Positions 27,324 through 35,789 of a stretch of DNA of 64,000 bases are shown here, piece by piece. The notes under the pieces were generated by a model. That model ran no database searches, was not told the origin of the DNA, and saw nothing but the letters and a program-made list of their open reading frames with translations. A program made the translations under genes and the position numbers. The DNA is from an uncultured Winogradskyella sp. GTDB taxonomy: Bacteria > Bacteroidota > Bacteroidia > Flavobacteriales > Flavobacteriaceae. Every line of letters starts with the position of its first letter. The stretch's first letter is position 1. The stretch covers positions 158,813-222,812 of the forward strand of contig NZ_CANMXL010000005.1 of assembly GCF_947501905.1 (NCBI RefSeq). Direction: 5' to 3'.

Positions 27324-27862
27324 TATCCTTTATTGATAACAAACCTAACTTCAGTACCTTCTTCATTAAGTTTTTCAAAATCTATGTTAGCTGGCACATC
27401 AAATAATTTGAAAGTTTCTAGCATCAGACCTTTTCCTAACATATATAATGCTTTATCCGATTTGTAAACCATCACCATTTTTGTATCTGTACGTTCTTCT
27501 AACTCAAATGTTGGTAATTGCGCATCAGGGTATATTTTCTGAACTTCAACATGAATATGGTTTTCAATAGATGCTAATAAGTTCATAGGGTCTTTATAAT
27601 GCTCAACTAAATTTGGATGCGCTCTTATTAATGCCTTAAATAAATGTTCGGAATAAACCATCAAAAGGTCATCTACAGATATATCTGTGTTTTGGCTCAA
27701 ATGAGATATGAGCTGTAACATTTCGGAAAATTCATAAGTCCCAATAGCTGTATATATTCCTTTTGACTCTAACTCTGATTGGTTGATAATTTTATCTACC
27801 ATAACCAAACCAAATTTTTCTTCAACCAGCTCTAAAAACTCTGTAAATATAATTCCTTTCAT
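27323..27862 (-). CDS. H-NOX heme nitric-oxide/oxygen-binding sensor
   Basis: 179 residues, the usual length of a stand-alone bacterial H-NOX. It starts MKGIIFTEFLELVEEKFG. The proximal heme ligand is H104 in IHVEVQKIYPDAQLP. The YxSxR motif that holds the heme propionates reads Y133-K-S135-D-K137, so Arg is replaced by Lys. It should bind NO as ferrous heme in the cytoplasm and control the adjacent kinase. In other bacteria (Shewanella, Vibrio, Pseudoalteromonas) such pairs control biofilm. Here the genes around it are for exopolysaccharide. The neighbouring genes touch it (1-base overlap and zero gap). Confidence 0.9.
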   Translation of the reverse strand: MKGIIFTEFLELVEEKFGLVMVDKIINQSELESKGIYTAIGTYEFSEMLQLISHLSQNTDISVDDLLMVYSEHLFKALIRAHPNLVEHYKDPMNLLASIENHIHVEVQKIYPDAQLPTFELEERTDTKMVMVYKSDKALYMLGKGLMLETFKLFDVPANIDFEKLNEEGTEVRFVINKG

Positions 27863-28273
27863 TTATAGTTTAATTAATTCATTCACACTCCAATATGATA
27901 ATAATTTCTCGATTTTTGAAACATAATCTTCATATTTTAATGGCTTAAGAATGTAACCCGCTATACCAATCTTATAACACTCTAATAAATCGCGTTGGTT
28001 ATTTGATGTAGTCAGAATAATTGTTGGTATATACTTTAGTCTGTCGTCTACCTTTAAGATTTTTAAAAATTCGATACCATTTATCTTAGGCATATTTAAA
28101 TCTAATAAAATAATATCTGGAAGGTTTTCCTTTTGTTCGAGAACTTTGAGGGCTTGTTCTCCATTATTAGCTTCGATTATTTCATGATTTAATTTTAGCG
28201 AAATAATTGCTCTATTAAGCTTCATCACTTCAATCATATCGTCCTCAATAAGCATTATCTTAAGGGATTTCAT
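27863..28273 (-). CDS. CheY-like stand-alone response regulator
   Basis: 136 residues, receiver only (Rcp1-like subgroup): LIEDD, phospho-acceptor D in IILLDLNMPKINGIEF, TTSNN and K in ILKPLKYED. It is the first gene of the five-gene regulator operon and adjoins the H-NOX gene without a gap. It has no output domain, so it is a phosphate carrier or sink between the kinase and HPt, or it acts by protein contact. Site E precedes it, implying positive or negative feedback on the whole relay. Confidence 0.92.
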   Translation of the reverse strand: MKSLKIMLIEDDMIEVMKLNRAIISLKLNHEIIEANNGEQALKVLEQKENLPDIILLDLNMPKINGIEFLKILKVDDRLKYIPTIILTTSNNQRDLLECYKIGIAGYILKPLKYEDYVSKIEKLLSYWSVNELIKL

Positions 28274-28298
28274 AATATCTATTATACTTTAAAACAAG

Positions 28299-28387
28299 CA
28301 AGTTAAATCTTGTCCCTCTGATACATACTTTATTTCGGTTAGATGAAGTTAAATGTCGGTGGATAGCATTTAAGTGTCGACGAATGG
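28299..28387 (-). promoter_or_regulatory. LytTR-type repeat site E (regulator operon promoter)
   Basis: On the plus strand three repeats start at 28333 (TTTCGGTTAGATG), 28354 (TGTCGGTGGATAG) and 28375 (TGTCGACGAATGG), exactly 21 bp apart. A -10-like TAACTTG is on the minus strand at 28305-28299, 28 bp away, and the CheY-like gene starts at 28273. It lies in a 143-bp gap after the DUF1272 gene. Confidence 0.75.
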
Positions 28388-28416
28388 AAATAATTATTCT
28401 AGCCTAAAACATCCAT

Positions 28417-28677
28417 TTAATCTTTTAAGTTTTTGTAATGCATCTCAAAATCAACAGGCTTATGAATTACCTCTTTTGATACAGGATATTTTTCTAACAA
28501 ATTTTCAGGTCTTATAGGTCTTTTCTCAAAACCACCTCCACAGTTGGGACAGACTTCTTTTAATTTCTCAACACAATCTTTGCAAAACGTACACTCAAAA
28601 GTGCATATCATTGCATCCTCAGCATCAAAAGGCAATACTTTATTACAATTCTCGCATGTAGGTCTAATTTGTAGCAT
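28417..28677 (-). CDS. DUF1272 zinc-ribbon-like protein
   Basis: 86 residues with DUF1272 family features: a cysteine-rich first half with C8, C11, then CTFECTFCKDCVE and CPNCGG, consistent with two zinc sites. Its tail ends MHYKNLKD. Function unknown. The ATG overlaps the stop of the PhnA gene as TAATG, so the two are translated together. Confidence 0.85.
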   Translation of the reverse strand: MLQIRPTCENCNKVLPFDAEDAMICTFECTFCKDCVEKLKEVCPNCGGGFEKRPIRPENLLEKYPVSKEVIHKPVDFEMHYKNLKD

Positions 28678-29240
28678 TATAATTTTTTTACATATTTAGT
28701 TACAATTACCGTAAGTGTCGGTCCAACTTTACCTTCAATATATTCAGAATTATTTCTATCTAATCGAATATTTCTAACGGCAGTACCTTGCTTTGCAACC
28801 ATACTAGAACCTTTAATTTTCAAATCTTTAATCAAGACTACAGAATCACCAGTATCTAACACCACGCCATTAACATCACGATGAATAATTTGATTCTCAT
28901 CAACTTCTCCATCTCCAGCAGCTTTAGCTATTTCTAAGACATCATCTTCCATATACATCATACCCAACATATCCTCTGCCCAACTTTGATTAACTCTATT
29001 AAGCATACGCCAAGCCATAACTTTTACAGCATCATATTCACTCCACATACTATCATTTAAGCAACGCCAATGGTTAGCTTCAATCTTTTCTGCATCTTCC
29101 ATTTGCTCAACACATGTATTACAGCCATAAAGCGCCATTTCTTTAGCATTTGGCACATTATAAACAGATAAATTTTCTGTTGCGCTACATAATTCGCATT
29201 GATTATTACTACGTTGTTTTAAATCTTTTTCTGAAGTCAT
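28677..29240 (-). CDS. PhnA family protein
   Basis: I choose the ATG at 29240 (MTSEKDLKQRS); an in-frame ATG at 29279 adds 13 atypical residues. The product has 187 residues. The N-terminal zinc-ribbon CELCSATENL...CNTCVEQ and the C-terminal PhnA domain (GDSVVLIKDLKIKGSS, VRNIRL, IEGKVGPTLTVIVTKYVKKL) are clear. Despite the name the family is not a proven phosphonate enzyme. It follows the hydroxyproline operon by about 50 bp on the same strand and may or may not be transcribed with it. Confidence 0.88.
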   Translation of the reverse strand: MTSEKDLKQRSNNQCELCSATENLSVYNVPNAKEMALYGCNTCVEQMEDAEKIEANHWRCLNDSMWSEYDAVKVMAWRMLNRVNQSWAEDMLGMMYMEDDVLEIAKAAGDGEVDENQIIHRDVNGVVLDTGDSVVLIKDLKIKGSSMVAKQGTAVRNIRLDRNNSEYIEGKVGPTLTVIVTKYVKKL

Positions 29241-29289
29241 ATTAAATATTGAAAACTCAAAGATAATTTTATTACACAAATAGCATAAA

Positions 29290-30540
29290 CTAAAATCTCC
29301 TATCAGGATGAAATAAATTCATATCCAAACTTGTCTTTTTATCTTGAATAATTTCGGACACTATTTTTCCTGTTGCTGGCCCTAAACTCCAACCCATCAT
29401 AGCATGACCAGTAGCAATCGTCAAATTTTTACATTTTGAGGATTTCCCAATATATGGTAACCCATCTGGCGAACATGGTCTGAGTCCGTACTTAGCACTA
29501 TTTAATGTTTCTGACTTTATATCATCAAGGCTAGAGTAATAGTTTTTGGCTGCTTTGGCAATTGCATTAACTCTTACAGGATTAATAGTATTGTTGATGC
29601 CTGCAATTTCCATCGTACCGCCAAATCTGGTAAAACCATCCATTGGTGTCACCGCAACTTTTGCTTCACTTAATATCGCCGGAATTGTAATTCCTGTAGG
29701 TTCTTCAACATTAATAGAATACCCTTTCCCTGCTTGAAGCGGAATTTTAATTCCTAACTTTTTTGATAACTTTTGGCTCCAGCTTCCGGCAGCTATTACA
29801 ACTTCATCGGCTACAAACTTTTGCTTATTGGTTATAATTTTTGAAATTGAATTGCTAGTAATTTCAATATCTAAAACTTCTTCATTTGCAAAGAACTCTA
29901 CACCTTCAGACTTTAAAAATCCAATCATATCCCTCATAAAATCATTAGGCGTCATATGAGCATCGGAATGAAAGTAAACAGCACCTTTTATATTTAAATC
30001 TGCATTTGGCTCTAATGATTTTACTTCTGAGGGCGAAAGATTTTCAACTTTCAAACCTTCTTTAATAGCTCGTTGACCAACTTTCCATTCTTCTTCGCCC
30101 GCTTTATTAGATTGATAACACATTAATAAACCCTTTCGTTCATAATGGAAATCAAAATCTCCTGAAACCTTCATCTCTTTGTATAACTCTCTACTTAAAA
30201 CATTAAAGTCTATAAGTATTGGTGTAGCCTTTTCTACTTTTGATGCTTTTGCAGATTTCTTAAAAGCGTAAACCCATTTCAAAAAATCTATATCTAATCG
30301 AGGTTTGACATAAAATGGACTTGCAGGATTTAACATCCATTTTAAGCCTTTTGTGATAATTCCTGGTTGAGATAATGGTACAAAATGGCTTGGTGTTATG
30401 TAACCCGAATTTACATAAGAAGCACCATTAGTAAAGTTAGATTTATCTACAACAGTCACTTTACATCCAGATTTATGTAAATAGTAAGCTGAACTTAAAC
30501 CTATTATTCCACCTCCAATGATGACTACGTTTTTACTCAT
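29290..30540 (-). CDS. FAD-dependent D-amino-acid (cis-4-hydroxy-D-proline) dehydrogenase
   Basis: 416 residues, DadA-like flavoprotein: a dinucleotide-binding start VVIIGGGIIGLSSAYYLH, a D-amino-acid oxidase region with VVIAAGSWSQKL and a C-terminal LTIATGHAMMGWSLGPATG flavin-contact segment. It should oxidise cis-4-hydroxy-D-proline, made by the epimerase encoded 2 bp upstream, to 1-pyrroline-4-hydroxy-2-carboxylate and pass electrons to the respiratory chain. It is the fourth gene of the hydroxyproline operon. The substrate is assigned from context. Confidence 0.85.
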   Translation of the reverse strand: MSKNVVIIGGGIIGLSSAYYLHKSGCKVTVVDKSNFTNGASYVNSGYITPSHFVPLSQPGIITKGLKWMLNPASPFYVKPRLDIDFLKWVYAFKKSAKASKVEKATPILIDFNVLSRELYKEMKVSGDFDFHYERKGLLMCYQSNKAGEEEWKVGQRAIKEGLKVENLSPSEVKSLEPNADLNIKGAVYFHSDAHMTPNDFMRDMIGFLKSEGVEFFANEEVLDIEITSNSISKIITNKQKFVADEVVIAAGSWSQKLSKKLGIKIPLQAGKGYSINVEEPTGITIPAILSEAKVAVTPMDGFTRFGGTMEIAGINNTINPVRVNAIAKAAKNYYSSLDDIKSETLNSAKYGLRPCSPDGLPYIGKSSKCKNLTIATGHAMMGWSLGPATGKIVSEIIQDKKTSLDMNLFHPDRRF

Positions 30541-30542
30541 TT

Positions 30543-31553
30543 TTATATAACTTGAAATCCAGATGCATAAGGGTCATCTTCATCATCAATAGTAATGGTA
30601 TTATGCCCATAAATTTTTGCCCAACCTTGAATACTCGGCACTATGGCCAGCTTACCATACAAGCTCGTTTCTTTTTCAACTCGTCCAATAAAGGTACTAC
30701 CTATAAAACTTTCATGAATAAAAGGTTCACCGATTTTTAATTGCCCTTTACTATATAATTGTGCCAATCTTGCTGATGTTCCTGTGCCACATGGACTTCT
30801 ATCAATAGCCTTATCACCATAAAAGACAGCATTTCTTCCAGATGAATTTTCATCAATTGGGCTGCCTGTCCAAAGCAAATGTGTTACATCTTTTATGGTT
30901 TCATTTTCTGGATGAATAAATTGATTTGGGTATTTGTTATTTATGCGTTCTCTTACAACTTGCGAATAGCTTATAATTTGACTAGCAGTAAAATCTTGAA
31001 CTCCACTAAAGTTTTTTTGTGGGTCAATAATAGCATAGAAATTTCCGCCGTAGGCTACATCAAAAATAATTTCGCCAAGTTCTGGACAATCAACAGTTAA
31101 ATCAGTTGCTGTGAGGTAGCTTTTTACATTGGTTAACTTTACCCAATCTACTTTATTATTTGTTTTTTGATAGTCTATTTCAACCAAACCGGCAGGAGCT
31201 TCCATTCGTATTTTACCTGGAATTTTGGGCTGTACTAAACCTTCTTCAATAGCTATTGTTATGGTCCCGATTGTACCATGTCCGCACATGGGCAAGCACC
31301 CAGAAGTTTCTATAAATAAAATCGCAAAGTCATTTTCAGGATTGTGAGGTGGATATAAAATACTTCCGCTCATCATATCATGCCCACGAGGCTCAAACAT
31401 GAGACCTTTTCTAATCCAATCGTATTCTCTTAGAAAATGCTGGCGCTTCTCACTCATGCTTTTACCTATAAGCTTTGGTCCACCACTTTTAATGACTCTT
31501 ACAGGATTACCACAGGTGTGAGCATCAATACAAACAAAAGTGTTCTTAGCCAT
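30543..31553 (-). CDS. 4-hydroxyproline 2-epimerase (proline racemase family)
   Basis: 336 residues. Both catalytic cysteines of hydroxyproline epimerases are present: C90 in LPMCGHGTIG and C255 in DRSPCGTGTSARL. The Cys/Cys pair separates it from hydroxyproline dehydratases (Thr at the second site). It interconverts trans-4-hydroxy-L-proline and cis-4-hydroxy-D-proline, the first step of the pathway. It starts next to the dehydrogenase stop and is flanked by the other pathway genes. Confidence 0.9.
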   Translation of the reverse strand: MAKNTFVCIDAHTCGNPVRVIKSGGPKLIGKSMSEKRQHFLREYDWIRKGLMFEPRGHDMMSGSILYPPHNPENDFAILFIETSGCLPMCGHGTIGTITIAIEEGLVQPKIPGKIRMEAPAGLVEIDYQKTNNKVDWVKLTNVKSYLTATDLTVDCPELGEIIFDVAYGGNFYAIIDPQKNFSGVQDFTASQIISYSQVVRERINNKYPNQFIHPENETIKDVTHLLWTGSPIDENSSGRNAVFYGDKAIDRSPCGTGTSARLAQLYSKGQLKIGEPFIHESFIGSTFIGRVEKETSLYGKLAIVPSIQGWAKIYGHNTITIDDEDDPYASGFQVI

Positions 31554-33140
31554 TTACTCAATTGGTGCTTTGGTTTGATTATTATTTACTAGCCTTGAAA
31601 TATCTAAAGGGTTTTCATTCTTTAACTCGTCTGGTAATAGATTATTAGGCCAATCTTGATAACTAAATGGTCTTACCCATCGTTTTATAGAATGAATGCC
31701 AACAGCAGTAAAACGACTATCCGTTGAAGAAGGATATGGCCCACCATGTACCATCGACGGACAAACCTCAACACCAGTCGGGACACCATTATAAATTAAT
31801 CTTCCTACTCTATTTTGTAATGCCGAAACAACTTCTGAATAGTTAGAAGCTTCATCTTTTTCGGCAATTAGAGTTCCTGTTAATTGGCCTTCTAGTTTTG
31901 AGATAATCTCTTCTAATTGTGCTTTACTCTCACATTGAACAACCATAGAAAATGGGCCAAAAACTTCTTGATGTAAGGTTGTGTTATTTAAAAATGTGTT
32001 TCCATTTACAGTAAGTACAGCTTGACCAGCGTAGTTAGGCTGTGTTTGATCCTTATAATTTGCAACAATGTTTATGTCGTTTTGAGACATGGCCTTTTCT
32101 TTATTGTTATTATAAGCTTGAGAAATATTTGGGTGCAACATACAGGCTGGTTCTAGCTTTGTAATTTCTGACGAAAGTTGTTCTATAAAACTTGAAAGCG
32201 CTTCACTTTTTAAACCTAAAATTAATCCTGGATTTGTGCAAAATTGTCCTGTTCCTAAAGTGATAGAACCTGCATAAGTTTTAGCAAGATTCTCTCTTCG
32301 ATTTTCTAAAGCTTTTGGCAAAATAACTACAGGATTAATACTTCCCATTTCTGCAAAAACAGGAATAGGCTCATCGCGTTGAGCAGCTAAATCATAAAGT
32401 GCTCGACCACCCTTAATACTCCCTGTAAAGCCAACAGCTTTTACTTGAGGATGTTTTACCAAATGTGTCCCAACATCAATTCCGCTACTGTTAAGATTTG
32501 AAAACACACCATTTGGCATTCCTGTATCTTTAGCTGCTTTTATTATGGCACTAGCTATAAGTTCGCCTGTCCCCGCATGCATAGGATGAGATTTTACTAT
32601 AACCGGACAACCAGACGCTAATGCAGCTGCTGTATCTCCACCTGCTGTTGAATATGCCAATGGAAAATTACTCGCACCAAAAACAACAACAGGGCCTAGT
32701 GGTACTAATAATTTTCTAATATCTGATTTTGGCATCGGTTGTCTATCTGGGTGTGCTGTATCTATAGCAGCGTCTACCCAAGAACCTTCTTTTACTAAAT
32801 CTGCAAAACTCCTTAATTGACCGACTGTTCTACCTCTTTCTCCTTTCGCTCTTCCTTCTGGTAAACCTGTTTCAGAACAATACGTTTGTATCAGCTCATC
32901 ATCTAATGCTAAAATCTCATCAGCAATAGCATTTAAAAATGCTGACTTCTTTTTTCCTGAAATGGATTTGTATGAAGAAAATGCTACTGTTGCCAGCGCA
33001 ACAGCGTCGTCAATCTCATCTGAAGTAGCTTCAGTGAAAATCGTTTGATTCTCAATATTTAATTGAGGGTTAAAAGTCTTATAGCTTGTATTGCCTTTTG
33101 CAGATTGCAGATGGCCTATATAATTTTTTCCTGTAATCAT
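31554..33140 (-). CDS. 2,5-dioxopentanoate (alpha-ketoglutaric semialdehyde) dehydrogenase
   Basis: 528-residue aldehyde dehydrogenase of the NADP-preferring KGSA group. It has GPVVVFGASNFPLAYSTAGG, VGFTGS as the nucleotide-binding loop, the general-base Glu in VFAEMGSINPV and the catalytic Cys in GTGQFCTNPG (near residue 300). It oxidises the semialdehyde formed by the deaminase to 2-oxoglutarate, the last step. It abuts the epimerase and is separated from the deaminase gene by 1 base. Confidence 0.9.
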   Translation of the reverse strand: MITGKNYIGHLQSAKGNTSYKTFNPQLNIENQTIFTEATSDEIDDAVALATVAFSSYKSISGKKKSAFLNAIADEILALDDELIQTYCSETGLPEGRAKGERGRTVGQLRSFADLVKEGSWVDAAIDTAHPDRQPMPKSDIRKLLVPLGPVVVFGASNFPLAYSTAGGDTAAALASGCPVIVKSHPMHAGTGELIASAIIKAAKDTGMPNGVFSNLNSSGIDVGTHLVKHPQVKAVGFTGSIKGGRALYDLAAQRDEPIPVFAEMGSINPVVILPKALENRRENLAKTYAGSITLGTGQFCTNPGLILGLKSEALSSFIEQLSSEITKLEPACMLHPNISQAYNNNKEKAMSQNDINIVANYKDQTQPNYAGQAVLTVNGNTFLNNTTLHQEVFGPFSMVVQCESKAQLEEIISKLEGQLTGTLIAEKDEASNYSEVVSALQNRVGRLIYNGVPTGVEVCPSMVHGGPYPSSTDSRFTAVGIHSIKRWVRPFSYQDWPNNLLPDELKNENPLDISRLVNNNQTKAPIE

Positions 33141-33141
33141 T

Positions 33142-34059
33142 CTAAAGATTTTTATAGTCTGGTAAAGATGGTCTTGTTTTTAAGCCTTGCGTAATTACAT
33201 CCAAAACATGTAGACGTTCTTCTCCTGATAAAGGTAAACGAGGTGCTCTTACATTTTCTGTCCCAATACCTGTTGCAACCTCAGCAAGCTTAATGTTTTG
33301 TACTAATTTAGGATTAATATCCAACTCTAACAAAGGTAAAAACCAACGATAAATTTCAAGAGCTTCTTTAATTCTGCCAGCTTTTTGCAGTTCATAAATT
33401 GCAACTGTTTCTTTGGGGAAAGCACAAACTAAACCAGCAATCCAACCATTGGCTCCCATAAAAAGACTCTCTAAAGCCAAGGTGTCTACACCTGTCATTA
33501 TTTTTAAACGATTACCAAACCTATTTATAATCCGCGTAATGTTAGAAATATCTCTAGTAGATTCTTTAACTGCTTGAATATTTGGGCAATTTTCCAATAA
33601 CTCTTCAAACATATTTAAAGACACTTCTACCTTATAATCTACAGGATTGTTATATACCATTATTGGCAATTTTGTACTATTGGCAACAGATTTAAAGTAT
33701 TCAATTGTTTCTTTATCTCCAGATTTATATCGCATTGGAGGTAGCATCATTAATCCTTTTGCACCATCTTCTTCAGCTCTTTTTGCAGCTTCAATAGCTG
33801 CTTTAGTGGTTTGCTCAGCTATGTTAATTAGCACAGGAACTTTATTATTTACAAAAGCTACAGTCTCTCTTGTAAGCGTTCTTTTTTCATCATCAGATAA
33901 TGTACTGGCCTCTCCTAAAGTCCCACCCAGAACAATTCCATGAACACCAGCATCTAACTGAGCTTGAATATTAATTTTAAAAGCCTTTAAATCTAGCTCA
34001 TCGTTTTCAGTAAATTTTGTAGTTACTGCAGGCATTACGCCTTCCCAATTTATACTCAT
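33142..34059 (-). CDS. Pyrroline-4-hydroxy-2-carboxylate deaminase (DHDPS family)
   Basis: 305-residue (beta/alpha)8 enzyme of the dihydrodipicolinate synthase / N-acetylneuraminate lyase family. Schiff-base K165 lies in IQAVKEST, Y136 in PIMVYNNP, and GGTLGEASTLS forms the carboxylate loop. In the company of epimerase, dehydrogenase and KGSA dehydrogenase its substrate should be 1-pyrroline-4-hydroxy-2-carboxylate, giving 2,5-dioxopentanoate and ammonia. It is the first gene of the operon and is divergent from the AraC regulator. Confidence 0.88.
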   Translation of the reverse strand: MSINWEGVMPAVTTKFTENDELDLKAFKINIQAQLDAGVHGIVLGGTLGEASTLSDDEKRTLTRETVAFVNNKVPVLINIAEQTTKAAIEAAKRAEEDGAKGLMMLPPMRYKSGDKETIEYFKSVANSTKLPIMVYNNPVDYKVEVSLNMFEELLENCPNIQAVKESTRDISNITRIINRFGNRLKIMTGVDTLALESLFMGANGWIAGLVCAFPKETVAIYELQKAGRIKEALEIYRWFLPLLELDINPKLVQNIKLAEVATGIGTENVRAPRLPLSGEERLHVLDVITQGLKTRPSLPDYKNL

Positions 34060-34198
34060 AATTAATTTAAATTTTACTCAATAAAAGTAAATCAGACAAT
34101 CGCAATATTTCAATGTGATATTATTCATTATTAATATTATATTATCCATTTTTACATATTATCTGATATATTTGAATAATATTAATGCAATAATCTAA

Positions 34199-35053
34199 AT
34201 GAAAGTACTTCCTTTTGTAATTCCCAAACCTGATTTAAGCGGGTTAATATATCAGGTAGACGATGCTCCTATTTTTTATGACAAACTTCATCAACATGAA
34301 GAAATACAAATAAGTTACATCGTATATGGTTCTGGGACACTTGTCGCTGGTGATGCCATAAATCAATATAATCAAGATGATATTATTGTTATTGGAAGTA
34401 ACCTACCTCATGTGTTTAAAACAGACAATAATTGCATTGAAAACTCGCATATGATAAGTCTGTTTTTTACAAGCTCATCATTTGGTGTTGATTTTTTTCA
34501 ATTACCAGAATTCAATGGTATAAATCGCTTTTTTGAAGAGGCAAAGCAAGGCTTTAAAGTAATCTCAGATACTAGTGGAATTAAGAGTTACTTTAATCAA
34601 TTAAAGAACGCTTCAAAGCTAAATAGGTTTATCATTCTATTACAGATTCTTGAAGCTATCTCAAATTCAGAATTAGAAATTTTATCCTCTTTAACATATC
34701 ATAAAACTTATAGCGCAAATGAAGGAGACAGAATGCGTAAGATTTTTGAATTCACCCTAGACAATTACAAAGATAATATTACTCTAAATGATATTGCTAG
34801 GATTGCTAATATGACAAAAAATGCCTTCTGTAAGTATTTTAAAAAACGAACAAACAAGACATACATAGAGTTTTTAAATGAACTACGCATACAAAATGCA
34901 AGTCAACTTATTATAAATAATAATGAACTTTCTATGACTGAAGCTGCGGAATTATCAGGTTATAATAATATCTCTAATTTCAACAGACAGTTTAAAAAGT
35001 TAAAAAGACAGAGCCCTTTAGAATTTAAGAAATCAAAGCAAGTTATCTCTTAA
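34199..35053 (+). CDS. AraC family regulator of hydroxyproline catabolism
   Basis: 284 residues: an N-terminal cupin sensor (HQHEEIQISYIVYGSGTLVAGD) and two C-terminal helix-turn-helix motifs (ITLNDIARIANMTKNAFCKYFKKRT; LSMTEAAELSGYNNISNFNRQF). It is divergent from the hydroxyproline operon across 139 bp. That gap is very AT-rich and holds ATCAGA (34092) and TCTGAT (34162) as a loose inverted pair that might be a binding site; I see no firm promoter. Activation of the operon by hydroxyproline or an intermediate is inferred. Its 3' end overlaps the convergent gene by 21 bp. Confidence 0.87.
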   Translation: MKVLPFVIPKPDLSGLIYQVDDAPIFYDKLHQHEEIQISYIVYGSGTLVAGDAINQYNQDDIIVIGSNLPHVFKTDNNCIENSHMISLFFTSSSFGVDFFQLPEFNGINRFFEEAKQGFKVISDTSGIKSYFNQLKNASKLNRFIILLQILEAISNSELEILSSLTYHKTYSANEGDRMRKIFEFTLDNYKDNITLNDIARIANMTKNAFCKYFKKRTNKTYIEFLNELRIQNASQLIINNNELSMTEAAELSGYNNISNFNRQFKKLKRQSPLEFKKSKQVIS

Positions 35054-35392
35054 TTTTTTTGGCAAGCCTTTTACCACCATATCATAAGAATGATCTATTA
35101 AGCTAGACAATAATTTAGGTGAAATTCCTTGGTATACATTAACCGTATTCCAATGTTTTTTACTCATATGCCAGCCTTCAACAATACTATCATATTCCGC
35201 TCTAAGTTCTAGTGCATATTCTGGGTCACACTTTAGGTTTATTGCGCCTAAACCTTGTTCCCATTTTGACAGTGATGCTAGAGCAAACATCTTATTACAA
35301 ACTTTAAAAACTAGGGTATCTTCATCGAAAGGAAAGTGCTCAGTGACTTCCTTTTTATTCATGCAATAGTCTCTAAACTGTTCTATATTCAT
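35033..35392 (-). CDS. MmcQ/YjbR family protein
   Basis: 119 residues with the YjbR/MmcQ fold: MNIEQFRDYCMNKKEVTEHFPFDEDTLVFKV, INLKCDPEYALELR, VEGWHMSKKHWNTV and LIDHSYDMVVKGLPKK are all characteristic. The fold resembles DNA-binding CyaY-like domains, but the function is not established. Its ATG overlaps the stop of the acetyltransferase gene (TAATG). Confidence 0.88.
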   Translation of the reverse strand: MNIEQFRDYCMNKKEVTEHFPFDEDTLVFKVCNKMFALASLSKWEQGLGAINLKCDPEYALELRAEYDSIVEGWHMSKKHWNTVNVYQGISPKLLSSLIDHSYDMVVKGLPKKLRDNLL

Positions 35393-35789
35393 TATAAAAG
35401 TCGTTCCATTAATTTCTCAGGATATTCTAATTCAGTGAATCCAAATTGTTTATACAATCCATGAGCATCTGCTGTTTTAAGCATCCAAATTTTACAATTT
35501 TGAAGTTTGGGTTCCTCGCAGACCGTTTTTATGAGTTGTTTTGAATAGCCTTTTCCTCTATATTCTGGAAGGATAAAAACATCCATGAGATAAGCAAAAA
35601 CAACATAATCGGTTGCAATTCTGGCAAAACCTATTTGTTTGTCTCCCAAATAAACACCAAAGCATAAACAGTTGTCTATAGATGTTTTAACCTCTTCTAG
35701 TGTTCGTCCTTTAGCCCAATAGGTTCAGTTAAAAATTGATGAATTACTTCAGCTTGTAATTTACTTTTATCAGTTGTTATTTCTATCAA
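35392..35789 (-). pseudogene. GNAT N-acetyltransferase with a frameshift
   Basis: On the minus strand a TTG start at 35789 (overlapping the DUF4230 stop) reads LIEITTDKSKLQAEVIHQFLTEP and then hits a stop 7 codons later. One frame over, the family continuation YWAKGRTLEEVKTSIDN and FGVYLGDKQIGFARI runs to the end, including acetyl-CoA loop PEYRGKGYSKQL. One base appears to be missing near 35722-35724, where the family has a residue before YW. Apart from this the two parts join into a normal GNAT of about 130 residues. It may be a recent pseudogene or a sequencing error; a shortened product could start at the ATG at 35649. Confidence 0.8.

Noticed and set aside
28677..29240. Phosphonate degradation, from the PhnA name
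   Set aside because: PhnA family proteins are not established phosphonate hydrolases and no other phn gene is present.
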